A stretch of 64,000 nt of DNA from Rubrivivax sp. (GTDB lineage: Bacteria > Pseudomonadota > Gammaproteobacteria > Burkholderiales > Burkholderiaceae_C), in contig JAURZM010000037.1 of NCBI GenBank assembly GCA_030653385.1, positions 49,491 to 113,490 of the forward strand, given 5' to 3'. Position 1 is the first letter of the stretch; each line of letters opens with the position of its first letter. The position numbers and the translations under genes were made by a program. Shown here piece after piece: positions 1 to 9,786 of this stretch. The notes under the pieces were generated by a model. It was given only the letters and a program-made list of their open reading frames with translations. It was not told where the DNA came from and made no database searches.

Positions 1-527
1 AGCTCTTCGAGCGCACGGTCGACGCGCTGGAAGCCCTGCCCGTGCCCACCGTGGCGCGGCTCAACGGCAGCGTCTTCGGCGGCGCCACCGACCTGGCGCT
101 GGCCTGCGACTTCCGCATCGGCGTGGCCGGCATGGAATTGCGCATGCCCGCCGCGCGTCTGGGGCTGCACTACTACCCCAGCGGCCTGCAGCGCTATGTG
201 TCGCGGCTGGGCCTGGCCAGCGCCAAACGCCTTTTCCTGCTGGCGCCAACGGTGCCCGCCGACGAGCTGCTGCGCATGGGCTACCTGGACGCGCTGGCCG
301 ACGCAGATGCACTGGACCCGACCGTGCAAACCTGGGTGCAGCCCCTGCTGGAGGGCGCGCCGCTGGCCTTGCGCGGCATGAAGCAGTCGCTCAACGAACT
401 GGCCCGTGGATCGGCCGATGTGGCCACGCTGCGCAACCGCGAAGCCTTGTGCGCCGCCAGCACCGACCTGCAGGAAGGCCTGGCGGCCTTCGAAGAAAGG
501 CGAGCGGCGCGTTTCCGCGGCCTGTAA
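1..527 (+). CDS. enoyl-CoA hydratase/isomerase family protein, 5' end outside window
   Basis: The reading frame is open from base 3 and ends with TAA at 525-527, so the N-terminus lies outside the window. The visible 175 residues carry the crotonase-fold oxyanion-hole segment (NGSVFGGATDLALACDFRI) and the following helix with RMPAARLGL, where hydratases usually have a catalytic Glu near the Pro-x-x-x-x-Gly stretch. The C-terminus (ALRGMKQSLNEL) matches the family's end. The family hydrates or isomerises acyl-CoA thioesters in the cytoplasm, but the substrate cannot be told. The usual FPE/KPE glutamate is replaced by a RMPA-type sequence, so it could be a member with altered chemistry. The family call is firm; the reaction is not. 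Confidence 0.85.
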   Translation, partial: LFERTVDALEALPVPTVARLNGSVFGGATDLALACDFRIGVAGMELRMPAARLGLHYYPSGLQRYVSRLGLASAKRLFLLAPTVPADELLRMGYLDALADADALDPTVQTWVQPLLEGAPLALRGMKQSLNELARGSADVATLRNREALCAASTDLQEGLAAFEERRAARFRGL

Positions 528-536
528 GAAGTCTGC

Positions 537-1055
537 ATGCGATCCGACTTGGGTGGCATGCACCGCCTCCGCTCCCCAGCCGCTCTGCTGACCGTCGTGC
601 TGACCGTCCTGCTGGGCCTGTGCGCCCCGGCAGCGGCCAGCGGTCTGTCGGGCACCACGCTGGACGGCCGCACCTACAACAGCGCCGAACGCAAGGGTCG
701 TGTGCTGCTGGTGGTGTTGTGGCGCACCGATTGCGCCGTGTGCCTGAGCAAGATGCCCGAACTGCGTGCCAATGCACAAGGGTGGCAGGACCAGCCCTTT
801 GATTTGCTGACCGTGAGCCTGGACCCCGAGCGCAACGACACCGCGCAGTACGAGCGCACCAGTCGCCAGTTGAACCCCCGCCTGGCACCGCTGTGGAGCT
901 TCTGGCACGGCCAGGCGCAGGTGCCGGCCGACTGGCGCGGCAGCGGTCGCCTGCCGGTGACCCTGGTCTTCGACGGCCAGGGCCGCTTGGCAGCGCGTCA
1001 CGAGGGCCGCGTGCCGGCCGAGGCGTGGAACCAGGTCGCCGACCTGCTGCCCTGA
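537..1055 (+). CDS. exported TlpA/redoxin-like thiol-disulfide protein
   Basis: This 172-residue protein starts 9 bases after the hydratase stop, so it is probably co-transcribed. It has a basic N-terminus, a hydrophobic stretch (LLTVVLTVLLGLCAP) and an AxAAS-type cleavage region, which suggests export to the periplasm. A thioredoxin-like fold follows, with the redox motif CAVC (in TDCAVCLSKMPEL) at about residues 63-66, a central SLDPE segment and a cis-Pro-like LPVTLVF strand near residue 140. A second ATG at 558 would shorten the signal peptide by 7 residues and is equally plausible. TlpA/ResA-like proteins reduce or shuttle disulfides, for example in cytochrome c maturation. No cytochrome genes are nearby, so the partner is unknown. 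Confidence 0.75.
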   Translation: MRSDLGGMHRLRSPAALLTVVLTVLLGLCAPAAASGLSGTTLDGRTYNSAERKGRVLLVVLWRTDCAVCLSKMPELRANAQGWQDQPFDLLTVSLDPERNDTAQYERTSRQLNPRLAPLWSFWHGQAQVPADWRGSGRLPVTLVFDGQGRLAARHEGRVPAEAWNQVADLLP

Positions 1056-1102
1056 GTTCTGCGCACGATTCCCTGCTGCGGTCGTGGCCGCAACCGAGCA
1101 AC

Positions 1103-1130
1103 TTGCCAAATACATTTGTGGCGATATACT
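1103..1130 (+). promoter_or_regulatory. strong sigma70-type promoter for the small RNA-like unit
   Basis: TTGCCA (1103-1108) and TATACT (1125-1130) each match 5 of 6 consensus bases of the -35 and -10 boxes, with a 16-base spacer. This local AT-rich stretch stands out in very GC-rich surroundings. The predicted transcription start is about 1136-1139, with no ribosome-binding site and start codon directly behind it. Confidence 0.7.
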
Positions 1131-1136
1131 GAATTT

Positions 1137-1226
1137 GCACCTTGCAGCTGAAACGCAAGTTTTGCTTGCAGGGCGCTTCAGGAGCGACTTGTTCTTTGCG
1201 GGGCCCGATGGGCCCCGCCTTTTATT
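1137..1226 (+). ncRNA. candidate small RNA, about 90 nt, between own promoter and terminator
   Basis: The interval lies between the promoter at 1103-1130 and the intrinsic terminator at 1198-1226 and has no credible open reading frame. It contains short inverted repeats: GCAAG (1155-1159) can pair with CTTGC at 1165-1169 or at 1141-1145, giving mutually exclusive hairpins. CGCT (1174-1177) pairs with AGCG (1183-1186). A GGAG inside the second loop region resembles a Shine-Dalgarno sequence. The terminator ends in CTTTTATT, the sort of 3' end used by Hfq-dependent RNAs. It could also be a leader of the downstream ClC gene, but the terminator lies 77 bases before that start codon. No RNA family is assigned. 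Confidence 0.55.
1198..1226 (+). terminator. intrinsic terminator
   Basis: A perfect 9-bp stem, GCGGGGCCC (1198-1206) with GGGCCCCGC (1210-1218), closes a GAT loop and is followed by CTTTTATT. It ends the candidate small RNA and probably insulates the ClC gene. Confidence 0.85.
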
Positions 1227-1302
1227 GTTGCCACGACAATCGGTCCCGTGCCCCCGTCTGTGCCCCCGCCTGCCCCGCTTCGACCATGAGCCACGCTGAA
1301 CC

Positions 1303-2760
1303 ATGCTGAAGCTGCGTGGCCTGCGAGCACTTCTGCAACAGTGGCGCAGCCGCGTTGCCCAGTGGGCCCACTCGCTGCTGCCGGTGGCCGACCACGGCCC
1401 CGACGTGATGGCCAATCTGCGCGCCGAACTGTCCACCCACCGCCAGTGGGCCGACCGTTCGGTGGTGCTGGGCTACGCGGTGCTGACCGGCCTGGTGGTG
1501 GTGGCCTTCACCTTCACGGCCGAGCAGGCTTCGCAGCTGTTTGCGTCGTCTCGCACGCTCAGCCCCTGGGCACCCTGGGCTGCGCTGCTGTGGACACCCG
1601 CCATCACCGTGGCCGTGCTGTGGTGCACCTTGCGCTTTGCGCCCGGGGCTGCGGGTTCGGGCATTCCGCAGGTGGTGCGCGCGCTGGAAGACGATGTCAC
1701 GGCGGCCCAGCGCCAGCAGTTGGCGTCGCCGCTGCTGTCGGTGCAGAAGATCGGCCTCGTGTCGGGTGGCCTGCTGGCCGGTTTGTCGATTGGTCGCGAG
1801 GGGCCCACGGTGCAGGTCGGCGCGGGGGTGATGGTGCATGCCAAGCGCTGGCTGTCACCACAGTCGCGCATCGACGAACACGACCTCATGGTGGCCGGCG
1901 CCGCCGCCGGCATTGCCGCGGCCTTCAACACACCACTGGGCGGCATCGTGTTTGCGCTGGAACAGCTGTCGCGGCGGCGCGGCACGGTGCACAGCACGCT
2001 GATGATCGCGGCCATCGTGCTGGCCGGTCTGGTGGCGGTGGCGGTGTTTGGCAACCAGAGCTACTTCGGCAGCCTGCGTGTGCAGTCGCTGTCCTGGTCG
2101 CTGCTGGGCCCGGGCTTGTTGGTGGCGCTGGTCAGCGGCCTGGCGGGTGGGCTTTTCTCGCGGCTGATCGTCGCCTCGGCCAAGGGTCTGCCCGACCGCT
2201 TTTCGCGCTGGCGTCGCAGCCACCCGCTGCGTTTTGCCGCCGGCTGCGCCCTGGCTGTGGCCGTCATTGGCCTGGTCACCGGTGGCCAGACGGCGGGCGC
2301 CGGCTACGAACCCACCCGCGCGCTGCTCGAAGGTCAATCCAACCTGCCTGGTGTGTACACGCTGCTGAAGTTCTGCGCCACCTGGCTGTCGGCCTGGACC
2401 GGCGTGCCGGCCGGCATGTTCGCGCCTTCGCTGGCCATCGGCGCCGGCATCGGCCACGACGTGGCCACCTTGACCGGCCTGAGCCAGGAAGCCGCCATTC
2501 CGCTCATCGCGCTGGGCATGGTGGGTTTCCTTGCGGCCACCACGCAGGGCCCGATCACCGCCTTCATCATCGTCATGGAAATGGTCGCCGGCCAGGCCAT
2601 GGTGCTGAGCCTGATGGCCTGCGCGATGGTGGCTTCCGGCGTGTCCCGGCTGATCACGCGGCCGCTGTACAGCGAGCTGGCCGCCCTGCTGCTGCCACTG
2701 CCGCCGGCCGCCGCAGCGCCCCCGCCGGCGGCAGAAAAACCCCCTGAAGCCAGTAAATAG
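1303..2760 (+). CDS. ClC-family chloride channel/transporter
   Basis: This 485-residue membrane protein has the ClC signature motifs in order: GSGIP (118-122), GREGP (164-168, gating Glu 166), the FNTPLGGIVFALE helix and GMFAP near residue 371. ClC proteins move chloride across the inner membrane as channels or as Cl-/H+ exchangers. The residue 55 positions after the gating Glu, the place of the proton glutamate E203 in E. coli ClC-ec1, is Gln 221 here, so coupled proton exchange may be lost. The start has no clear Shine-Dalgarno, but no better upstream start exists. The C-terminus ends in a short Ala/Pro-rich tail without CBS domains. The stress protein gene follows 50 bases on. Confidence 0.92.
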   Translation: MLKLRGLRALLQQWRSRVAQWAHSLLPVADHGPDVMANLRAELSTHRQWADRSVVLGYAVLTGLVVVAFTFTAEQASQLFASSRTLSPWAPWAALLWTPAITVAVLWCTLRFAPGAAGSGIPQVVRALEDDVTAAQRQQLASPLLSVQKIGLVSGGLLAGLSIGREGPTVQVGAGVMVHAKRWLSPQSRIDEHDLMVAGAAAGIAAAFNTPLGGIVFALEQLSRRRGTVHSTLMIAAIVLAGLVAVAVFGNQSYFGSLRVQSLSWSLLGPGLLVALVSGLAGGLFSRLIVASAKGLPDRFSRWRRSHPLRFAAGCALAVAVIGLVTGGQTAGAGYEPTRALLEGQSNLPGVYTLLKFCATWLSAWTGVPAGMFAPSLAIGAGIGHDVATLTGLSQEAAIPLIALGMVGFLAATTQGPITAFIIVMEMVAGQAMVLSLMACAMVASGVSRLITRPLYSELAALLLPLPPAAAAPPPAAEKPPEASK

Positions 2761-2810
2761 CCTTCTATACACTTGGCTCAGGCAGCCCATCTGCCAGCAA
2801 GGAGTTGTTC

Positions 2811-3764
2811 ATGTTCAAGCGCATCCTGGTCATCGTCGAGGTCGACGGCTCGCCTGAAGCGCGTGCAATGGCCGTGGCCCTGGCCCTGCAACACAACGCC
2901 GAGCTCGTGTTTTTCAGCCTGCTGCCGCGTTACCCGGTGCCGGTGGCCGACGCCCCGCTGATCACCCCCATGTCCAACGAAGAATTCGACCAGCAGGCCC
3001 GGCAGTCGGCCGTGAAGCTGCTGGACGCGGCGGTGCGCGAGGCCGAAAACCAGGGCGTGATGTCGCGCGCGGCCATCGGGGCGGGCGACGACAACACCGG
3101 CTGCATCGTCGACGCAGCACTGAAGCGGCATTGCGACCTGATCGTGGCGGCGGGTGATGGCCGCAACGCGGTCATGCGCCTGATCACCGGCAGCCTGATC
3201 CCCGGCCTGATCACCCGCTCGCCCGTGCCCTTGCTGATCATCGACGCGGGCCATCCGCCACCCGCCGCTGGCAGTGCCCCGCCCCCGCTGCGGCGCATCC
3301 TGGTCGTTGTCGAAGACCGCGAAGCCGCCCGCTCGGCCGTCGAAGAAGGCCTGGCACTGGCACGCTGGCACGGTGCCGAGGTGCTTTTTGTGCACCCCAC
3401 ACCACGCGACATGGCGCCCGTGGTCGACGGCTCGGCCGTGGCCGCGGTCTCGGGCGACGCGTGGCTGCAGGCGCTGCACGCGCAAGCCGAACGGGTGCTG
3501 GCGCAGGCCATGGCCGCGGCCGCAGCCCAGGGTGTGCCGGCACAGGCGCTGCGGCTGGCCGATGGCACCTCGGGGCATGCCGTGGCGGCGTCGGCCCAGC
3601 AGCAGGCCTGCGAGCTGATCGTGATCGCACACGAAGGGCACAACGCGGTCATGCGCATGATCACCGGCAGCGTCTTGCCGGGCCTGGTGACTGCAGCGAC
3701 GGTGCCCGTGCTGGTGTGCCGCGACGCCAGCACCACGGCCGCGCCGCTGGCGGTGGGCGCATGA
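2811..3764 (+). CDS. tandem universal stress protein (two UspA domains)
   Basis: The start is set at ATG 2811, preceded by AAGGAG (2799-2804) at ideal spacing. The 317 residues form two UspA-like domains, about 1-145 and 160-310. Each starts with a hydrophobic strand (KRILVIVEV and RRILVVVED) and ends with the nucleotide-loop pattern G-x9-GS (GRNAVMRLITGS and GHNAVMRMITGS). The first glycine of the usual G-x2-G-x9-GS motif is displaced, so ATP binding is likely but not certain. Such cytoplasmic proteins protect cells under starvation or membrane stress. The gene lies directly behind the ClC gene and probably shares its transcript. Confidence 0.9.
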   Translation: MFKRILVIVEVDGSPEARAMAVALALQHNAELVFFSLLPRYPVPVADAPLITPMSNEEFDQQARQSAVKLLDAAVREAENQGVMSRAAIGAGDDNTGCIVDAALKRHCDLIVAAGDGRNAVMRLITGSLIPGLITRSPVPLLIIDAGHPPPAAGSAPPPLRRILVVVEDREAARSAVEEGLALARWHGAEVLFVHPTPRDMAPVVDGSAVAAVSGDAWLQALHAQAERVLAQAMAAAAAQGVPAQALRLADGTSGHAVAASAQQQACELIVIAHEGHNAVMRMITGSVLPGLVTAATVPVLVCRDASTTAAPLAVGA

Positions 3765-3810
3765 AGTGCGAGCCCAGCCGTGCCGGTCGGCGCTCTTACA
3801 CTGAGCGCCC

Positions 3811-4425
3811 ATGAAAGCCAACAAGCCCACCGCCGGGTCTGCCGCTGTGCGCGCCTCAGGCCCCTCGGCCGCCGCCGCACCACGCCGCAACAGTGCCGAC
3901 CGGCCAGCCGCGACAAGCCGACGTCGAGCCCCGGCCAAGCCCTCGGTCGGCCACCTGGCAGAGCCGGTCGACTCACCGACCCGCGTGCTGCGTCAGTTCC
4001 GCATCGTCTTCAATGCGGTGAAGACGCACTTCCAGCAGGTCGAACGCAAGGCCGGCATCGGCGGCGCGCAGGTGTGGGCACTGTCGATCGTGGCCGACCA
4101 GCCCGGCATCGGTGTCAACCGCCTGGCCGCCGCGATGAGTGTGCGACAGCCCACGGCCAGCAACCTGGTGCGCAGCCTGTCGGAACAGGGCCTGGTCGAG
4201 GTGCGGCGCGAAGGTGCCGACAAACGGGCCGTGCAGCTGCATGTGCTGCCCGAAGGCCGCAAGTTGCTGCGACGCGCGCCTGGCCCGACCGCCGGTGTGC
4301 TGCCAGAGGCCTTGGCCGGGCTGGATGAGGCCACGCTGCAGCGGCTGGAAGCCGACCTGTCGCTGCTGATCGTGAGCCTGGGCGCCGACAACAGCGCCGC
4401 CAGCACGCCGCTGGCCCAGCTGTAG
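3811..4425 (+). CDS. MarR-family transcriptional regulator with long basic N-terminus
   Basis: The protein has 204 residues. About residues 1-50 are a low-complexity Ala/Pro/Arg/Ser-rich tail, which is unusual because MarR proteins are normally about 140-150 residues. The winged helix follows: VWALSIVADQPGIGVNRLAAAMSV as the first helices, RQPTASNLVRSLSEQGLVEV as the recognition helix region and RREGADKRAVQL as the wing with the conserved DKR. A dimerisation helix closes the protein (LQRLEADLSLLIVSL). MarR regulators usually control neighbouring genes in response to small aromatic or oxidative signals. The neighbouring thiolase is convergent, so its target is not evident. Confidence 0.85.
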   Translation: MKANKPTAGSAAVRASGPSAAAAPRRNSADRPAATSRRRAPAKPSVGHLAEPVDSPTRVLRQFRIVFNAVKTHFQQVERKAGIGGAQVWALSIVADQPGIGVNRLAAAMSVRQPTASNLVRSLSEQGLVEVRREGADKRAVQLHVLPEGRKLLRRAPGPTAGVLPEALAGLDEATLQRLEADLSLLIVSLGADNSAASTPLAQL

Positions 4426-4431
4426 CGGGCC

Positions 4432-4457
4432 CGCCGGCCGGTGCTGCCCGGCCGGCG
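4432..4457. terminator. GC-rich hairpin between convergent genes
   Basis: CGCCGGCCGG (4432-4441) pairs perfectly with CCGGCCGGCG (4448-4457) around a TGCTGC loop, 6 bases after the MarR stop and 9 bases before the thiolase stop. There is no T-run on either side, so it is a terminator-like or RNA-stabilising hairpin rather than a canonical intrinsic terminator. Confidence 0.5.
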
Positions 4458-4466
4458 CCGCCCGGA

Positions 4467-5654
4467 CTACAGGCGTTCGAACACCGTGGCAATGCCCTGG
4501 CCGCCGCCAATGCACATGGTCACCAATGCGTAACGTCCGCCGGTGCGGTGCAGTTCGTACACCGCCTTGGTGGCCAGGAATGCGCCGCTGCAACCGATGG
4601 GATGCCCCAGCGCGATGGCGCCGCCATTGGGGTTGACCTTCTTCATGTCGAATTCCAGGCCACGGGCCACCGCAATGGCCTGGGCGGCAAAAGCTTCGTT
4701 GCTTTCGATGACATCAATCTGGTCCAGCGTCAGGCCGGCCTTCTTCAGCGCCAGCTTGGACGCCGGGATGGGGCCTTCGCCCATGATCTCGTTGGGCACG
4801 CCGGCCACCGCGTAGCTCACCAGCCGGGCCATCGGCTTGTGGCCGTTGGCAGCCGCCACGGCCGCGTCGGCCAGCACAAAAAACGCCGCGCCGTCGTTGA
4901 TGCCGCTGGCATTGCCGGCCGTCACCGAACCGCCTTCTTTCTTGAACGCAGGCTTCAGCTTGGCCAGGCTTTCCATCGTGGTGTCGGCCTTCACGTGTTC
5001 GTCGGTGTCGAAGGTGACCGTGCCCTTGCGTGTCTGCTTCACGATGGCCACGATCTGGCTCTTGAAGCGGCCCTCGGCGATTGCCGCGGCGGCCTTGCGG
5101 TGCGAGTCCACGGCCAGCGCGTCCTGCTCTTCGCGTGTGATGCCCCACTTGGTGACCAGGTTTTCGGCCGTGATGCCCATGTGGCCCACACCGAAGGGGT
5201 CGGTCAGCGTGGCAACCATGGTGTCGATGAGCTTGGTGTCGCCCATGCGTGCGCCGGTGCGCATGGCCGTGCTCAGGTAGCCCCCGCGCGACATGACTTC
5301 CACACCGCCGCCGATGCCGTAGTCGCAGTCACCCAGCAGGATGTTCTGCGCCGTGGTCACGATGCCCTGCAGGCCACTGCTGCACAGGCGGTTGACCGAC
5401 ATGGCCACGCTGTCCATCGGCAAGCCGGCCTGGATGGCCGCCACCCGCGCCACATAGGCAAAGCGGCTTTCGGTGGGAATGGTGTTGCCCACCGTGACGT
5501 AGTTGATGGCCTTGGGGTCGACACCCGAGCGCTGCACGGCCTCTTTCATCACCGTGCCGGCCAGTTCGGCCGGTTCGATGTCGGCCAGGCTGCCGTTGAA
5601 GGTGCCGATGGCGGAACGGGCTGCGGAAAGAACGACGACATCGCGCTGGGTCAT
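4467..5654 (-). CDS. acetyl-CoA acetyltransferase / 3-ketothiolase (BktB-like)
   Basis: This 395-residue thiolase has all catalytic landmarks: Cys91 in NRLCSSGLQ, the His loop GGAIALGHPIGCSGA and the second Cys in MCIGGGQG. The sequence resembles the beta-ketothiolases BktB/PhaA of Cupriavidus from memory, especially the GNASGINDGAA and SNEAFAAQA segments. Such enzymes join two acyl-CoAs, or split 3-ketoacyl-CoA, in the cytoplasm and feed polyhydroxyalkanoate synthesis or fatty acid breakdown. The ATG is preceded by AGGAGACCC at good spacing. No phaB or phaC lies next to it. A degradative role fits the hydratase at the window start equally well. Confidence 0.93.
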   Translation of the reverse strand: MTQRDVVVLSAARSAIGTFNGSLADIEPAELAGTVMKEAVQRSGVDPKAINYVTVGNTIPTESRFAYVARVAAIQAGLPMDSVAMSVNRLCSSGLQGIVTTAQNILLGDCDYGIGGGVEVMSRGGYLSTAMRTGARMGDTKLIDTMVATLTDPFGVGHMGITAENLVTKWGITREEQDALAVDSHRKAAAAIAEGRFKSQIVAIVKQTRKGTVTFDTDEHVKADTTMESLAKLKPAFKKEGGSVTAGNASGINDGAAFFVLADAAVAAANGHKPMARLVSYAVAGVPNEIMGEGPIPASKLALKKAGLTLDQIDVIESNEAFAAQAIAVARGLEFDMKKVNPNGGAIALGHPIGCSGAFLATKAVYELHRTGGRYALVTMCIGGGQGIATVFERL

Positions 5655-5715
5655 GGTGGGTCTCCTGTGGGTTTGGGTGAATCGCAGAAACGAAGTGGGC
5701 GCCTGGTGGCTGGCA

Positions 5716-6117
5716 TCAGCCTGACGGCACCTGTCCGGCCGACTGGGGCAGGCAGGCGCGCACCGACTGGGCGAAGTGTTTCACGTCGATGGGCTTGGCC
5801 AGGTAGGCGTCGCAGCCGGCGGCACGCAGTTTGTGTTCGTCGCCCTTCATCGCGTAGGCGGTGAAGGCGACGATGACGATCCCGCTCGTGACCGGGTCAG
5901 CCTTCAGCATCCGTGTCAGGTCGAGGCCGCTCATGCCGGGCATCTGGATGTCCATCAGGATCAGCGCTGGTGGCTGCTCGGCGATGGACTTCAGGGCAAT
6001 GTCGGCATTTTCGGCGGTTCGCACCTCGAAGCCCTCGGCCAGCAGCACGAAGCTCGCCAGTTCCAGGTTCATCACGTTGTCGTCGACAACCAGCACAGAA
6101 ACCGGGCTTGCAGCCAT
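5716..6117 (-). CDS. single-domain response regulator (CheY/DivK-like receiver)
   Basis: The ATG at 6117 was chosen because the receiver domain begins right behind it (VSVLVVDDN) and the start lies 2 bases after the hybrid kinase stop. The 133 residues hold a full receiver: acidic pocket D12/D13, phosphoacceptor D56 in LILMDIQMPG, the Thr/Ala switch in VAFTAYAM and the conserved Lys in YLAKPID. There is no output domain. It probably receives phosphate from, or relays phosphate for, the upstream kinase with which it is co-transcribed. Confidence 0.9.
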   Translation of the reverse strand: MAASPVSVLVVDDNVMNLELASFVLLAEGFEVRTAENADIALKSIAEQPPALILMDIQMPGMSGLDLTRMLKADPVTSGIVIVAFTAYAMKGDEHKLRAAGCDAYLAKPIDVKHFAQSVRACLPQSAGQVPSG

Positions 6118-6119
6118 GG

Positions 6120-8852
<2,733 letters not shown>

Positions 8853-8997
8853 GGGAACTCCCGGGTACTTCGACTGTCGGTGACCGGACACCACACCCGT
8901 CTGCGCCTTCGCCAAGAAGGCACGCTGATGGGTCTTGCGCTGAGGCATCCCGAACTGGCGCTTGCCGCCGGACTTTGCCCCCGGCCGACGGACCGCG

Positions 8998-9786
8998 TCA
9001 AGCGTGTTGCAGCAGTTGTGCCACCACGGAAACGGCAACTGTTTCCGGATCTTTGCCAGCGATGCCGGGCACGCCGATGGGGCACACCATTCGGCCGACC
9101 AATTCAGGTGTAAACCCGCGTGCTTGCAGCCGGTGCTCGAAGCGTGCCCGCTTGGTCTGGCTGCCGATGAGACCGAAATAGCCGAAGTCGCCGCGCTGCA
9201 GGATGGCCTGTGAGATGGCCATGTCCAGGTCATGGCTGTGTGTCAACACCAGGTAGAAGGCACCGGGCGGCGCCGCGGCCACCTCGGCCTGAACGGGTTC
9301 GACACAAACTTTTTCGATATGGCGCGGCAAGGCCTCGGCCGGGAACTCGCTCTCGCGTTCGTCGATCCACTGCACCCGACAGGGAATTCCCGTCAGCAAA
9401 CGCACGATGGCGCGGCCGACGTGGCCGGCTCCGTAGAGCTGCAAGGTGAACCGCGGTGCGGGCGCGGCCCAGCGCCCGGGTGCAGCTTGAGCCAAGGGCG
9501 TGAAAACCAGGGTCAGCACACCGCCGCAGCACTGGCCCAAGCTGGGGCCGAGTGCGATGTGCTGTTCGGTGGCGCCGCCACCCCCATGCAACAGCGCGTG
9601 TGCATCGGCGATGGCCTTCAGTTCCAGATGGCCCCCGCCGATGGTGCCCAGCACCTCGTCGGGTGCCACCAGCATGCGGGTGCCGGCTTCGCGCGGCACC
9701 GAGCCGCGCGACGAGGCCACTTCCACCACCACCGCGGGCCGGCCCGCGGCCAGCCAGCCTTGGGCTGCTGCGGCCAGGTCGATCAT
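8998..9786 (-). CDS. xdhC: xanthine dehydrogenase accessory protein XdhC
   Basis: This 262-residue protein belongs to the XdhC/CoxI family, which binds molybdenum cofactor and inserts it, after sulfuration, into xanthine dehydrogenase. The N-terminal half has the family blocks SSRGSVPREAGTRMLV and GTIGGGHLE, followed by LGQCCGG, whose cysteines are conserved in the family. The C-terminal half is a Rossmann-like domain (YGAGHVGRAIVRLL). Its ATG overlaps the xdhB stop by 4 bases (ATGA), so it is the last gene of the xdhABC operon. The 145 bases between its stop and the kinase start show no clear terminator. Confidence 0.93.
   Translation of the reverse strand: MIDLAAAAQGWLAAGRPAVVVEVASSRGSVPREAGTRMLVAPDEVLGTIGGGHLELKAIADAHALLHGGGGATEQHIALGPSLGQCCGGVLTLVFTPLAQAAPGRWAAPAPRFTLQLYGAGHVGRAIVRLLTGIPCRVQWIDERESEFPAEALPRHIEKVCVEPVQAEVAAAPPGAFYLVLTHSHDLDMAISQAILQRGDFGYFGLIGSQTKRARFEHRLQARGFTPELVGRMVCPIGVPGIAGKDPETVAVSVVAQLLQHA

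Noticed and set aside
4548..5864. Plus-strand open frame of about 440 codons opposite the thiolase.
   Set aside because: It is an antisense shadow of the thiolase gene, His/Gly/Arg-rich and without a ribosome-binding site; the minus-strand thiolase is complete with all catalytic residues.
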